Below, one piece after another: positions 15,623 to 24,605 of a DNA stretch of 64,000 nucleotides. The notes under the pieces were generated by a model, which saw only the letters and a list, made by a program, of their open reading frames with translations, was not told where the DNA came from and ran no database searches. Source of the stretch: Nocardioides sp. (GTDB lineage Bacteria > Actinomycetota > Actinomycetes > Propionibacteriales > Nocardioidaceae). The translations under genes were made by a program, and so were the position numbers. Each line of letters starts with the position of its first letter. Position 1 is the stretch's first letter. The stretch lies in assembly GCF_030019515.1 (NCBI RefSeq), contig NZ_JASEEQ010000011.1, positions 99,513-163,512 of the forward strand, written 5' to 3'.

Positions 15623-18030
15623 CAGGGGTGCTCCTGTCGCAGGGTGTACAGCTCGGAGGGCGAGATCGGCATCGCCGTGATCGCCAGCGCCGGACGGTCG
15701 ACCCGCTCGGCGTCCTCGATCGCCGCCGCGAACACCGCCGCCGACGGGATCACGCCGGCCTCGCCCGCGCCCTTGATGCCGAGCGGGTTGAGCGGCGAGG
15801 GGGTCTCGAGGTGGTCGATGTCGATGCCGTCGGGGACCTCGGTGACGTAGGGCATCAGGAAGTCCATGAACGACGCGTTCAGCAGCTGGCCGGACTCGTC
15901 GTACGCCATCCGCTCGTAGAGCGCGCCGCCGACACCCTGCGCGACGCCGCCGTGGATCTGGCCTTCGACGATCATCGGGTTGATCAGGTGGCCGCAGTCG
16001 TGGACGACCGCGTACTTCAGGATCTTGATCTCGGCGGTCTCGGGGTCGGTCTCGACGATCACGGCGTGCATGCCGGAGGCGAAGGTGGCCCGCTCCGGGG
16101 AGTAGAAGTCGCGCCCCTCGAGGCCCGGCTCGTCGTCCTCCGCGACCGGCGGCTTGCCGGGGTCGCCGACCGAGAACTGGGTCGCGGCCTTGGACGCCTC
16201 GTCGAAGGCGTAGCGCAGCGGGTTGGAGAGCACCGAGACCGTGCCGAGGTCGATGGAGGCGCCCGGCGAGCCCTTGACCGAGACGACGCCGTCGACGATC
16301 TCGAGGTCCTCGGGCGCCGCCTCCAACGCGTCGGCCGCGATCTTGAGCGCCTTCTCCTTGGCGCGCTTGGCCGCGAGGTGGATCGCCGAGCCGCTCATCA
16401 CGGCGGCGCGCGAGGCGAAGGTGCCGACGGCGTACGGCATCCGCCGGGTGTCGCCGGTGACGACCTCGACGTCCTCGAACTTCACGCCGAGCTCGTCGGC
16501 GACCAGCTGCGCGAAGACGGTCGCGTGGCCCTGGCCCTGGGTGGTGAGCCCGGTGGCGACCTTGACCTTGCCGCTCGTCTCGATGTGCACGTGCGCGCCC
16601 TCGTAGGGGCCGACGCCGGTGCCCTCGACGTAGCAGGCCAGGCCGATGCCGACCCGGCGCCCCTGCGCGGCCATCTCGGCCTGGAACGCGGGGAACTCGT
16701 CCCAGCCGACCAGCGCCTTGATCTTCTCCAGCGACGCGGGGTAGTCGCCGGAGTCGTACTCCAGCTCGCGCCCGTCCTGGAAGATCAGCCCCTGGTCGAA
16801 GGGGAACTCGTCGGGCTGGATGAAGTTCACGGCGCGGACGTCGGCGCGGTCCTTGCCGAGGTACGTCGCGATCGCGTCCATCGTCCGCTCCATGGCGTAG
16901 CAGCCCTGGGGCCGGCCGGCGCCGCGGTAGGGCGTGACCATCACGGTGTTGGTGTAGAGCGACTCGAAGACCACCCGGTAGTTGTGCGGCTTGTACGGGC
17001 CGAGCAGCTGGGTGGAGGTGATGATCGGGACGATCAGGCCGTACGGCGTGTACGCGCCGTGGTCGTGCCAGAACTCGACGTCGAGCCCGAGCAGCCGTCC
17101 GTCGTCGTCGAAGCCGACCTCGATGTGCTGGACCTGGCCGCGCTCGTGCGCGGAGGAGATGAAGTGCTCGCGCCGGTCCTCGGTGAACTTCACCGGACGG
17201 CCCAGGGCGCGGGCCGCGAGCGGCACCAGCAGCTCCTCGGGCCACGGGTGGTTGATCTTCACGCCGAAGCCGCCGCCGACGTCGGGGGTGATCACGTCGA
17301 CCTGACCCAGGTCGAGGCCCAGCTTCACCGCCACGGCGGCACGCACCCCGGTGGAGCTCTGCGTCGAGGTCCACACCTGGAGCCGGTTGAGGTCGGGCTC
17401 CCAGCGGGCGACCGTGCCGCGCCCCTCGAGCGGGGTGCAGGCGCTGCGCTCGACGGTCAGGTCGAGGGAGAGCGTGTGCGGCGCGGCCTTGATCGCGGCG
17501 GGGGCGTCCCCGACGTTCTGCTCCAGCCGGGCGCCGATGTTGCCGGGCACGTCCTCGTGCACGAGCGAGCGGGCCTCGCGGGCGGCGTCGATCCCGACGA
17601 CCGGGGGCAGCGTCTCGTAGGAGACCCGGATCCGCCCGATCGCGTCCTCGGCGACGTAGCGGTCGTCGGCGACCACGAAGGCGATCGCCTCGCCGGCGTA
17701 GTTGACCTCGTCCTTGGCCAGCGCGTACTGCGTTCGGCCGTGGGTGAGCGCGGGGTGCGGGATCAGCAGCGGCAGCGGCTCGGCCATCGGCGCGGCGAGG
17801 TCGGCGAGGTCGTCGTAGGTCCACACGGCGTGCACGCCCTCGAGGTCGAGGACCGCCTCGACGTCGATGTCGAGGATCCGGGCGTGTGCGTGCGGGGACC
17901 GCAGCACCGCGGCGTGCAGGAGCCGGGCGCCGCCGGCGATGCCGACGTCGTCGACGTACCGGCCCTGCCCGCGCAGGAACCGCTGGTCCTCGACCCGCTG
18001 GACCTTCTGGCCCATCAGCTTGGTGGTCAC
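15622..18030 (-). CDS. xanthine dehydrogenase-family molybdopterin-binding large subunit
   Basis: An 802-aa Mo-cofactor subunit that hydroxylates an aromatic N-heterocycle or related substrate. The N terminus has QRVEDQRFLRGQGRYVDD. Near residue 365 the active-site loop reads YRGAGRP, the form II type, not the AYRCSFR of true CO dehydrogenases. The catalytic glutamate lies in IKGAGEAGV near residue 753. The GTG at 18030 overlaps the CoxS stop (GTGA), which fixes the start. With the adjacent NCS2 permease and the barbiturase-family enzyme, a uracil- or purine-oxidising role is plausible. Confidence 0.9.
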   Translation of the reverse strand: MTTKLMGQKVQRVEDQRFLRGQGRYVDDVGIAGGARLLHAAVLRSPHAHARILDIDVEAVLDLEGVHAVWTYDDLADLAAPMAEPLPLLIPHPALTHGRTQYALAKDEVNYAGEAIAFVVADDRYVAEDAIGRIRVSYETLPPVVGIDAAREARSLVHEDVPGNIGARLEQNVGDAPAAIKAAPHTLSLDLTVERSACTPLEGRGTVARWEPDLNRLQVWTSTQSSTGVRAAVAVKLGLDLGQVDVITPDVGGGFGVKINHPWPEELLVPLAARALGRPVKFTEDRREHFISSAHERGQVQHIEVGFDDDGRLLGLDVEFWHDHGAYTPYGLIVPIITSTQLLGPYKPHNYRVVFESLYTNTVMVTPYRGAGRPQGCYAMERTMDAIATYLGKDRADVRAVNFIQPDEFPFDQGLIFQDGRELEYDSGDYPASLEKIKALVGWDEFPAFQAEMAAQGRRVGIGLACYVEGTGVGPYEGAHVHIETSGKVKVATGLTTQGQGHATVFAQLVADELGVKFEDVEVVTGDTRRMPYAVGTFASRAAVMSGSAIHLAAKRAKEKALKIAADALEAAPEDLEIVDGVVSVKGSPGASIDLGTVSVLSNPLRYAFDEASKAATQFSVGDPGKPPVAEDDEPGLEGRDFYSPERATFASGMHAVIVETDPETAEIKILKYAVVHDCGHLINPMIVEGQIHGGVAQGVGGALYERMAYDESGQLLNASFMDFLMPYVTEVPDGIDIDHLETPSPLNPLGIKGAGEAGVIPSAAVFAAAIEDAERVDRPALAITAMPISPSELYTLRQEHP

Positions 18031-18545
18031 GGCCGTCGCCCCGCCTCGGGTGCGGGTGCCTCGGCGAGGTCGACCAACACGGCTGCACGCTCCACGGCCT
18101 TGACGATGTTCTGGTAGCCGGTGCAGCGGCACAGGTTGCCGGCGATCATGTCGCGGGCCTCCTCGTGCGTGGGGGTCGGGTTGTCGCGCAGTCCGGCCGT
18201 GATCGTGGTCAGGAAGCCGGGGGTGCAGAAGCCGCACTGGAGCCCGTGGCACTCCGAGAACGCCTGCTGCACGGGGCTCAGCGAGCCGTCCTCGTTGGTC
18301 AGTCCCTCGACCGTCGTGAGCTCGTGGTCCACCGCTGAGACCGCGAACATCAGGCAGGAGCGCATCGGCTCGCCGTCGACCAGGATCGTGCAGGCGCCGC
18401 AGACGCCGTGCTCGCAGCCCACATGGGTGCCGGTGAGCCCCAGGTCGTGGCGCAGCGCGTCGGACAGCAGCCGCCGCGCGGGCACCTGGATCTCGTACAT
18501 CGTGCCGTTGACGCTCAGCCGAACGTCGTGCAGCTCCTCGGTCAC
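18027..18545 (-). CDS. (2Fe-2S)-binding small subunit of Mo-hydroxylase
   Basis: A 172-aa electron-transfer subunit with two 2Fe-2S clusters. N-terminal plant-type ferredoxin cysteines are C44, C49, C52 and C64 (GCEHGVCGACTILVDGEP). The C-terminal helical cluster has C104, C107, C139 and C141 (QCGFCTPGF and CRCTGYQN). The GTG start at 18545 overlaps the FAD-subunit stop, and its own stop overlaps the Mo-subunit start. All eight ligands are present, so the chain should be functional. Confidence 0.93.
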   Translation of the reverse strand: MTEELHDVRLSVNGTMYEIQVPARRLLSDALRHDLGLTGTHVGCEHGVCGACTILVDGEPMRSCLMFAVSAVDHELTTVEGLTNEDGSLSPVQQAFSECHGLQCGFCTPGFLTTITAGLRDNPTPTHEEARDMIAGNLCRCTGYQNIVKAVERAAVLVDLAEAPAPEAGRRP

Positions 18546-19384
18546 CGTCGTCCCTCCCTGGACTGTCGGGCATGCTCGCGTGCCGATCGGACCACCCGCG
18601 CGGTGAGCACCCGCACCAGCTGGGCGCGGTACTCGGCGGTGGCGTGGATGTCGTCGCCGGGCTCGAGCCGGGCGAGCGCCGCGTCCCCCAGCCCCGCCTC
18701 CGGCACTCCGGAGAGGTCGACGACGGTGGGCACGTCGGCGACCGACAGGTAGCCGACCCGCACCGAGTCTCCGTCCACCAGGGCCGCCGCGCCGACCAGC
18801 GCGTAGTCACCGTGCCGGCGGGCGATCTCCTCGAAGGCGACCCCGGCGCCCGGCGCAAGCGCCGGGAAGTACGCCGAGAGCGCGATCTCGTCGTGGGCGA
18901 GCGAGGACTCCAGGGGTCCGACGAAGAGCTCGTCGGCCGAGATGGTGCGCCGCCCGGCCGGGCCCGCCACCTCGACGCTGCCGCCCAGGAGGGCGAGCAC
19001 CGCCGGCATCTCGGCGGCGGCGTCGGCGTGGACGAGCGAGCCGACCGTGGTGCCGCGGTTGCGGATCGTCGCGTGGGCGACGTTCGCGAGCGCCATCGGC
19101 ACCAGCGGCTGGACGCGGCGTACGTCCGGGGAGGCCAGGACGGCGGCGTGCCGGGCGAGCGCACCCACCCGGACCCCGCCGTCCTCCCCCTCGACCTCGA
19201 TGGTGTCCAGGCCGGGGATCGCGTTGATGTCGACGAGCAGCGCCGGAGCGGCGAGGCGCATCGAGAGCAACGGGACCAGGCTCTGGCCACCGGCCAGCAC
19301 CTTGCTTTCCGTCCCGCCGGCCAGGGCAGCCACTGCCTCGGCGATCGTCCCCGGCCGGCGGTACTCGAACGGTGCTGGCTTCAC
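18542..19384 (-). CDS. FAD-binding medium subunit of Mo-hydroxylase
   Basis: A 280-aa FAD subunit of the xanthine dehydrogenase/CO dehydrogenase medium-chain family, passing electrons from the iron-sulfur clusters to an acceptor. The FAD pyrophosphate loops are AGGQSLVPLLSMR (about residues 31-43) and TVGSLVHADAAAEMP (about residues 116-130). The GTG start lies 16 bp after the permease stop and the 3' end overlaps the small-subunit gene, giving the order permease, FAD, FeS, Mo, coxG in one operon. Confidence 0.92.
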   Translation of the reverse strand: MKPAPFEYRRPGTIAEAVAALAGGTESKVLAGGQSLVPLLSMRLAAPALLVDINAIPGLDTIEVEGEDGGVRVGALARHAAVLASPDVRRVQPLVPMALANVAHATIRNRGTTVGSLVHADAAAEMPAVLALLGGSVEVAGPAGRRTISADELFVGPLESSLAHDEIALSAYFPALAPGAGVAFEEIARRHGDYALVGAAALVDGDSVRVGYLSVADVPTVVDLSGVPEAGLGDAALARLEPGDDIHATAEYRAQLVRVLTARVVRSAREHARQSREGRR

Positions 19385-19400
19385 GGCTTCCTTTGCTGGA

Positions 19401-20864
19401 TCAGTGGTGGTGGTCGTGCGGTGCCGCGTGATCCTCGGCGTGCACGCCCTCGTGGCCGACGGCGATCATCGTGCCGTCGTCGAGGTCCTTGGGAGCGACC
19501 ACCCGCGCGAGGTGGTAGCCGAGGACGACCACGAGGGTGCCGAGCGCGATGCCGGTCAGGTGGAAGTCGTCGGTGACCTTCAGGTCGGCGTTGCCGATCG
19601 CGAGGATGATGCCGGCGGCGACCGGGACCAGGTTGATGGGCTTGGCGAAGTCGACGCCGTTCTCCTTCCAGATCTTGGCGCCGAGCAGGCCGATCATGCC
19701 GTAGAGGACGAGCGTGATGCCGCCGAGCACGGCCGGCGGGGTCGCGTTCACGATCTGACCGAACTTGGGCACCAGGCCCAGCAGGACCGCCACGATGGCG
19801 GCCACGAAGTAGGCGGCCGTCGAGTAGACCCGGGTGGCGGCCATGACGCCGATGTTCTCGGCGTACGTCGTGGTCGGCGAGCCACCGACGGTGGAGGCGA
19901 TGACGGTGCCGACACCGTCGGCCGCGATCGCCCGGCCCATGACCGGGTCGAGGTCGGTCTTGGTCATCTCCGCGACCGCCTTGACGTGGCCGATGTTCTC
20001 GGCGACCAGGGCGATGACCGCCGGCAGCGCGAGCAGGATGAACGCGATCGAGAACGACGGCATGTGCCAGCCGACGTTCGCGTAGCCGTCGGTGAAGGCC
20101 TGGTTGCCGACGAGCCCGTCCTTGGTGTGGACCGGGAAGCCGAACCAGTCGGCGTTCTTGACGGCGTCCCAGTTGACGCGGTCGTGCGGGCCGGGCTCGG
20201 GGTTGCCGGGCAGCGGCAGCGTGCTCTGGCCGAAGATCCAGTCCCAGACCACCGAGAGCAGGTAGCCGAAGATCAGGCCGAGGAACACCGCGATCCGGCC
20301 GAAGAAGCCGCGGAAGCCGACCGCCATCAAGATGACGGCAGTCATCGTGATCAGCGCGACCCACGGGTCGGAGGGCATGTAGGTGAGGGTCGCGACCGGA
20401 GCCAGGTTGAAGCCGATCAGCATGACCACGGCCCCGGTGACGACCGGCGGCAGCACGGCGTTGACCGAGTCGGCGCCGAGGTAGTGGACGATCACGCCGA
20501 CGATGGCCAGCACGATGCCGGCGACCAGGATCGCGCCCGTCACGTCGGCGGGGCCGCCCGGCCCGTCGCCGCCCTGGTAGGCGTAGATGGCCGCCGCGGC
20601 GCCCACGAACGAGGCCGAGGTCCCCAGATAGCTCGGCACCTTGCCCTGCACGATCAGCAGGAAGCAGATCGTCGCGATGCCGCTCATCATGATGGCGAGG
20701 TTGGCATTGAGGCCCATGATCAGCGGGAAGACGAACGTCGCCCCGAACATCGCCACGACGTGCTGGGCACCGAGGCCCACCGTCTTGCCCCAGCTGAGCC
20801 GCTGGTTCGGCGCTACGGCCTCTCCAGGTTTGGGATCGACCAACTCCCACTTGAACATCGACAT
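19401..20864 (-). CDS. NCS2 family nucleobase:cation symporter (uracil/xanthine permease)
   Basis: A 487-aa polytopic membrane transporter of the NCS2 (UraA/XanQ/PbuX) family importing uracil, xanthine or a related base. The motif GGSPTTTYAENIGV near residue 325 matches the UraA signature, and VAENIGHVKAV near residue 290 carries the second conserved glutamate used for substrate binding. About 12-14 hydrophobic segments are visible. The C-terminal tail is histidine-rich (HAAPHDHHH). It is first gene of the Mo-hydroxylase operon, linking uptake directly to oxidation. Confidence 0.93.
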   Translation of the reverse strand: MSMFKWELVDPKPGEAVAPNQRLSWGKTVGLGAQHVVAMFGATFVFPLIMGLNANLAIMMSGIATICFLLIVQGKVPSYLGTSASFVGAAAAIYAYQGGDGPGGPADVTGAILVAGIVLAIVGVIVHYLGADSVNAVLPPVVTGAVVMLIGFNLAPVATLTYMPSDPWVALITMTAVILMAVGFRGFFGRIAVFLGLIFGYLLSVVWDWIFGQSTLPLPGNPEPGPHDRVNWDAVKNADWFGFPVHTKDGLVGNQAFTDGYANVGWHMPSFSIAFILLALPAVIALVAENIGHVKAVAEMTKTDLDPVMGRAIAADGVGTVIASTVGGSPTTTYAENIGVMAATRVYSTAAYFVAAIVAVLLGLVPKFGQIVNATPPAVLGGITLVLYGMIGLLGAKIWKENGVDFAKPINLVPVAAGIILAIGNADLKVTDDFHLTGIALGTLVVVLGYHLARVVAPKDLDDGTMIAVGHEGVHAEDHAAPHDHHH

Positions 20865-20883
20865 GACAAAGCACCCTTCCGCC

Positions 20884-20990
20884 TTGGTGACCGGTCCCCG
20901 AGTGGGTCACAAACTAGTGATCCACATAACACACCGACGACGGCGACAAATGCCGAAGGAACGCCGAGATGGCTGGCACCTGTTGTGGGC
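20884..20990. promoter_or_regulatory. regulatory region of the permease / Mo-hydroxylase operon
   Basis: TTGGTGACC at 20884-20892 repeats the word found twice upstream of carbamate kinase. GCTGGCACCTGTTGTGGGC at 20972-20990 matches the carbamate kinase palindrome GCTGGCAACTGTTGCCAGC at 15 of 19 positions. Both lie upstream of the permease ATG at 20864, at 20 and 108 bp. The shared words suggest one regulator for both units. Confidence 0.5.
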
Positions 20991-21048
20991 GAGGCGGGCC
21001 CCACCGCGGCAGTCACGCACCCCGGGAGCCCTGATCCGGGGGACCTGG

Positions 21049-21106
21049 CAGCCGAAAGCCGCACGACACGCCGGGGTGCACCGGCGTGTCGTGCGGGGTT
21101 CGGCTG
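21049..21106 (-). terminator. 26-bp-armed hairpin downstream of pucR
   Basis: Arms at 21049-21074 and 21081-21106 are inverted complements with only about two irregular positions and enclose the loop GGTGCA. The core pairs CGCACGACACGCCGG with CCGGCGTGTCGTGCG. It lies 37 bp after the pucR stop on the minus strand and so insulates pucR from the permease promoter. Confidence 0.85.
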
Positions 21107-21142
21107 CTGACAGCCGGACCCCGCAACCGGTCGGCTCGGACC

Positions 21143-22441
21143 TCAGCCCGCGATCTCGAGCACCCGCAGGGCGACGGCCACGTCGAGGCGCAGGTGCGAG
21201 TCGGTGGAGAGCGGGCCGAGGAGCCGCTCCAGCTTGGAGACCCGGTAGCGCATCGTGTTGTAGTGGAAGAACTGCAGCCGGGCGGCCTCCGCGACGTTGA
21301 AGTTCGTGTCCAGCAGCACCTGGAGGGTCTCGCGCAGGTCCGCGGCCTCGGAGGTCTGCTCGGCCAGCGGCCCGAGGACGTCGCGCACGAACGAGCGCAG
21401 CTCGCCGTTCTCCTCCTCGGGGATCAGCGCGATCAGCCGGTGCAGGCCGAGCTGGTCGAAGAACGTGGTCGAGCCGCCGCCCTGGACCCGGCGGCCGACG
21501 TCGACGGCGCGGCGCGCCTGCGCGTACGCCGCGGAGAGCTCGTCGAGCGTCCACGCCACCCGGCTGACGCCGACCGAGAACGGTCGCCGGCCGCCGCCCT
21601 TGTCCCCGGCGACCGCGGTCACCGCCCGGCGTACGACGTCGTGGCCGGTCGGCGCCTCCTCGCCGGGCCCGTCCCCGGCCCCGCCGAGCGGGAGCAGGGT
21701 CACCACCTCGGAGGAGAAGTCCACGCTCGGGATGCCCGCCCCGAGGCCACCGGTCACCTGGCGCCACGCGGCCGAGAAGCGCTCCTGCCACTGCCGGCGC
21801 TGAGCGCTCCCGGCACGCTCCTCCCCCGCGACCGGGTCGATCTCGGCGGCGACCACGACGACCGGGCGGGTCAGGTCCCAGCCGAAGGTCGCGGCGTGCT
21901 CGGCGACGTACGCCTGGTCGTTGGCCAGACCGCCGCGGCGCATCAGCAGGTCGCGCAGGAAGTCACCCTGGTACTTGTTCTCGACCGCGGTGACGGCCTC
22001 CTCACGGGTGATCAGCAGCGCGGCGACGGCGGCCGCCCGCTCCAGGGCGTGCACGTCGTCGGAGCTGAGCGGCTCGCCCGGCCGCAGGCACACCAGCCGG
22101 GCCAGGTCCACACCACCGGCCGCCACCCGCAGGCTGCGCGCCTCGCCGGGCCCGACCGAGGCCCCGTCACCGTCCATCCGCTCGACCCGCAGCCGACCCG
22201 TCGGGTCGACCAGGTCGTGAGCGTCCAGGGCCGAGCGCAGGTCCTCGGGCAGCGCCGAGGCGCGCTCGCGGCCGTCGGTGCTGGTGAAGGCCACCCCGAC
22301 CTCCAGCACCCGCGCGACCTCGGCCGCGATGCCGTCGAGGTTGCCGCCCTCGAGCACGATCTGGGTCAGCCCCGTGTGCAGGGCGTCCACCTTGGCCAGC
22401 GCGGCGCTGGCCAGCTCCTCGCGGTCGTTGCTTATCAACAC
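21143..22441 (-). CDS. PucR family transcriptional regulator
   Basis: A 432-aa regulator. The N-terminal half is a divergent sensor region, a GGDEF-like CdaR domain lies around residues 180-310, and a C-terminal PucR helix-turn-helix is clear (LRETLQVLLDTNFNVAEAA then HYNTMRYRVSKLERLLG). PucR proteins control purine catabolism in Bacillus, and other members control allantoin or pyrimidine use. It is divergent from the DUF2877-FdrA-DUF1116 operon with 74 bp between starts, so it probably controls that operon and perhaps the whole island. It starts with GTG at 22441. Confidence 0.9.
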   Translation of the reverse strand: MLISNDREELASAALAKVDALHTGLTQIVLEGGNLDGIAAEVARVLEVGVAFTSTDGRERASALPEDLRSALDAHDLVDPTGRLRVERMDGDGASVGPGEARSLRVAAGGVDLARLVCLRPGEPLSSDDVHALERAAAVAALLITREEAVTAVENKYQGDFLRDLLMRRGGLANDQAYVAEHAATFGWDLTRPVVVVAAEIDPVAGEERAGSAQRRQWQERFSAAWRQVTGGLGAGIPSVDFSSEVVTLLPLGGAGDGPGEEAPTGHDVVRRAVTAVAGDKGGGRRPFSVGVSRVAWTLDELSAAYAQARRAVDVGRRVQGGGSTTFFDQLGLHRLIALIPEEENGELRSFVRDVLGPLAEQTSEAADLRETLQVLLDTNFNVAEAARLQFFHYNTMRYRVSKLERLLGPLSTDSHLRLDVAVALRVLEIAG

Positions 22442-22515
22442 TTGCGCTCCTCTGCGTGCCCCGTTGGCACAACCTCACATCGCAAACGGTAATCGGCCCC
22501 GATAGCGTCGGGAAG
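22442..22515. promoter_or_regulatory. divergent pucR / DUF2877 promoter region with GTGCC-N5-GGCAC palindrome
   Basis: The 74-bp divergent intergenic region contains GTGCC-CCGTT-GGCAC (22456-22470), an inverted repeat with the same 5-bp spacer as the GGCA-N5-TGCC sites but with the half-sites swapped. It is a good candidate for an autoregulatory PucR site. Clear -10 and -35 boxes cannot be assigned with confidence. Confidence 0.45.
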
Positions 22516-23178
22516 GTGATCCCCGTCAGCGCGCCGGCTCGGGTGCGTGCCCGCCTGCACGCGGCGCCCGACGGACCGCTGCCGGTGGTGCACCGCGGCC
22601 GGGACGCGGTGTACCTCGACCTGGCCGGGCGCTGCCTCGGCGTCGTGGGCGCCCGCGCGACCGCGGTGCCGTGCGCGCTGCGGACCACCCTGGACGCGCT
22701 GGACGCCACCTCCGCCCACGTCGAGGGCGGCGTGCTGCACCTCGACGGCGAGCCGCTCGTGATCGGCCGGCTCGTCGACGTGACCGTGCCCCGGCTCGTC
22801 CCGGCGACCGCACCCGACCCCACCGGACCGGCGCCGCTGCCGGGCGACGTGCGGGCGATGGTCGGCCGCGGCGACGGGCTCACACCGTACGACGACGACG
22901 TGCTGTGCGGCTGGCTGGCCGTCCACCGGGGGCTCGGCGTGCCGACGCCGGACGCCGACGCGGCGATCCGGGCCTGCCTCGACCGCACGACGCTGCTCTC
23001 GGCCACCCTCCTCGACTGCGCCATGCACGGCGAGGTGATCCCCGAGTTCGCCGCCTGGGTGGCGACCCCCGACGACCCCGACCGCACAGCGACCCTGGCC
23101 GCCGTCGGCCACACCTCCGGACGCGGGCTGCTCCAGGGCGCCCGCTTCGTCCTCGACCACCTGAGAGGCGCCGCATGA
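22516..23178 (+). CDS. DUF2877 domain protein (AllH/YlbF-like)
   Basis: A 220-aa soluble protein. The DUF2877 hallmark GRGDGLTPYDDDVLCGWLA is near residue 115, and a C-terminal GHTSGRGLLQGA loop is near residue 200. In E. coli the homologue YlbF (AllH) is one of three proteins needed for oxamate carbamoyltransferase activity. The GTG at 22516 follows GGAAG; its stop overlaps the fdrA start (ATGA). It is first gene of the three-gene operon facing away from pucR. Confidence 0.8.
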   Translation: MIPVSAPARVRARLHAAPDGPLPVVHRGRDAVYLDLAGRCLGVVGARATAVPCALRTTLDALDATSAHVEGGVLHLDGEPLVIGRLVDVTVPRLVPATAPDPTGPAPLPGDVRAMVGRGDGLTPYDDDVLCGWLAVHRGLGVPTPDADAAIRACLDRTTLLSATLLDCAMHGEVIPEFAAWVATPDDPDRTATLAAVGHTSGRGLLQGARFVLDHLRGAA

Positions 23179-24605
23179 GCACCCCCGATCCCACCCACGT
23201 CGAGCTCCGCCCCGGGGCGTACGCCGACTCCGTCACGCTGCTGCAGGTCAGCCGGGTGGTCCAGGGGCTGGCCGGCGTGCTCGCCGCCCAGGTCGCGATG
23301 GCGACCCCGCTCAACATCGAGGTGCTCACCGGGATGGGCTTCGAGGTCCCGGCGCAGGCCGGCCCCAACGACCTGGTGGTCGCCCTCCGGCTCGAGGACG
23401 CCGACGCCCTGGCCGCCGCGCTCGCCGGGGTCGACCAGGCGCTGCGCGACGCGAACCGCCGCGACGACGGCGCCGCCGTCGTCGCCCCGCCGCGCACCAC
23501 GGCGAGCGCGCTGCGGCGCTCCGCTGACACCTCGGGCCACGACGCCGTCGCCCTGGTCTCGGTGCCCGGCGCGCACGCGTTCGTCGAGGCGATGGACGCC
23601 GTCGAGGCGGGCCGCGACGTGATGGTCTTCAGCGACAACGTCCCGCTCGACCAGGAGCTGGCCCTCAAGCGGGCGGCCGCCGAGCGCGGCGTGCTGGTGA
23701 TGGGTCCCGACTGCGGCACCGCGGTGATCGACGGCGTCGGGCTCGGCTTCGCCAACGTCGTCACGCCCGGACCGGTCGGCATCGTTGCCGCCTCCGGCAC
23801 CGGCTGCCAGCAGCTGCTCGCCCTGCTCGACCACGCCGGCGTCGGGGTCACCTCCGCGCTCGGCGTCGGCGGGCGCGACCTCTCCGCGGAGGTCCGCGGC
23901 CTGGCCACCCGCGAGGCGCTGCGCCGCCTCGACGAGGACCCGGCCGTCGAGCTGATCGTGCTGATCTCCAAGCCGCCGGCCGCCGACGTGACCGCCGAGA
24001 TCGAGGAGTACGCCGCCTCCCTGGCCACGCCGGTCGAGCTGGCGCTGCTCGGTCCGGGCCGGCCGGACCTCACGGCCGCGGCCGAGGCGGTCCTGCGCCG
24101 GCTCGGCCGCGACGTGCCCGCCTGGCCCGTCGACCGGCCCGCCGGCTCCAGACCGGTCAGCCCGGGGGCGCTCCGCGGGCTGTTCGTCGGCGGGACGCTC
24201 GCCAGCGAGGCCGCCCTGGTCGCGAGCGAGCTGCTCGGCGAGGGCGGCGGGCACACGTTCGTGGACTTCGGCGACGACGAGTACACGACCGGCCGGGCGC
24301 ACCCGATGATCGACCCGTCGATCCGGCTCGAGCACCTCGCGCGGGCCGCAGCGGACCCGGCGACCGGGGTGCTGCTGCTCGACGTCGTGCTCGGCCACGG
24401 CGCCGAGCCCGACCCCGCCGAGTCGCTGGCCCCGGCCCTCGCCGGGGTCGAGCAGCCGGTGGTGGTCGCGGTGGTCGGGACCGCGGGCGACCCGCAGGGA
24501 CGGGACCGTCAGGTCCGCGCCCTGGTCGACGCCGGCGCCGAGGTGCACCTGTCCAACGCCGGCGCGACCCGCCGTGCGATCGAGCTGCTGGGAGAGACCC
24601 GATGA
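23175..24605 (+). CDS. fdrA: FdrA family protein (AllF-like acyl-CoA synthetase-fold protein)
   Basis: A 476-aa protein related to the alpha subunit of succinyl-CoA synthetase. CoA-ligase-type loops are visible as GVLVMGPDCGTAVIDG near residue 173 and GIVAASGTGCQQ near residue 198. A second half contains LFVGGTLASEAALV and a DFGDDEYTTGRAHPMIDP segment near residues 365-380. In E. coli FdrA (AllF) works with YlbE and YlbF in phosphorolysis of oxalurate to oxamate and carbamoyl phosphate. It is coupled at both ends by ATGA overlaps, which implies equimolar subunits. Confidence 0.9.
   Translation: MSTPDPTHVELRPGAYADSVTLLQVSRVVQGLAGVLAAQVAMATPLNIEVLTGMGFEVPAQAGPNDLVVALRLEDADALAAALAGVDQALRDANRRDDGAAVVAPPRTTASALRRSADTSGHDAVALVSVPGAHAFVEAMDAVEAGRDVMVFSDNVPLDQELALKRAAAERGVLVMGPDCGTAVIDGVGLGFANVVTPGPVGIVAASGTGCQQLLALLDHAGVGVTSALGVGGRDLSAEVRGLATREALRRLDEDPAVELIVLISKPPAADVTAEIEEYAASLATPVELALLGPGRPDLTAAAEAVLRRLGRDVPAWPVDRPAGSRPVSPGALRGLFVGGTLASEAALVASELLGEGGGHTFVDFGDDEYTTGRAHPMIDPSIRLEHLARAAADPATGVLLLDVVLGHGAEPDPAESLAPALAGVEQPVVVAVVGTAGDPQGRDRQVRALVDAGAEVHLSNAGATRRAIELLGETR

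Noticed and set aside
15622..18030. True aerobic CO dehydrogenase (CoxL form I)
   Set aside because: The active-site loop reads YRGAGRP and not AYRCSFR, so this is a form II or other xanthine dehydrogenase-family enzyme.
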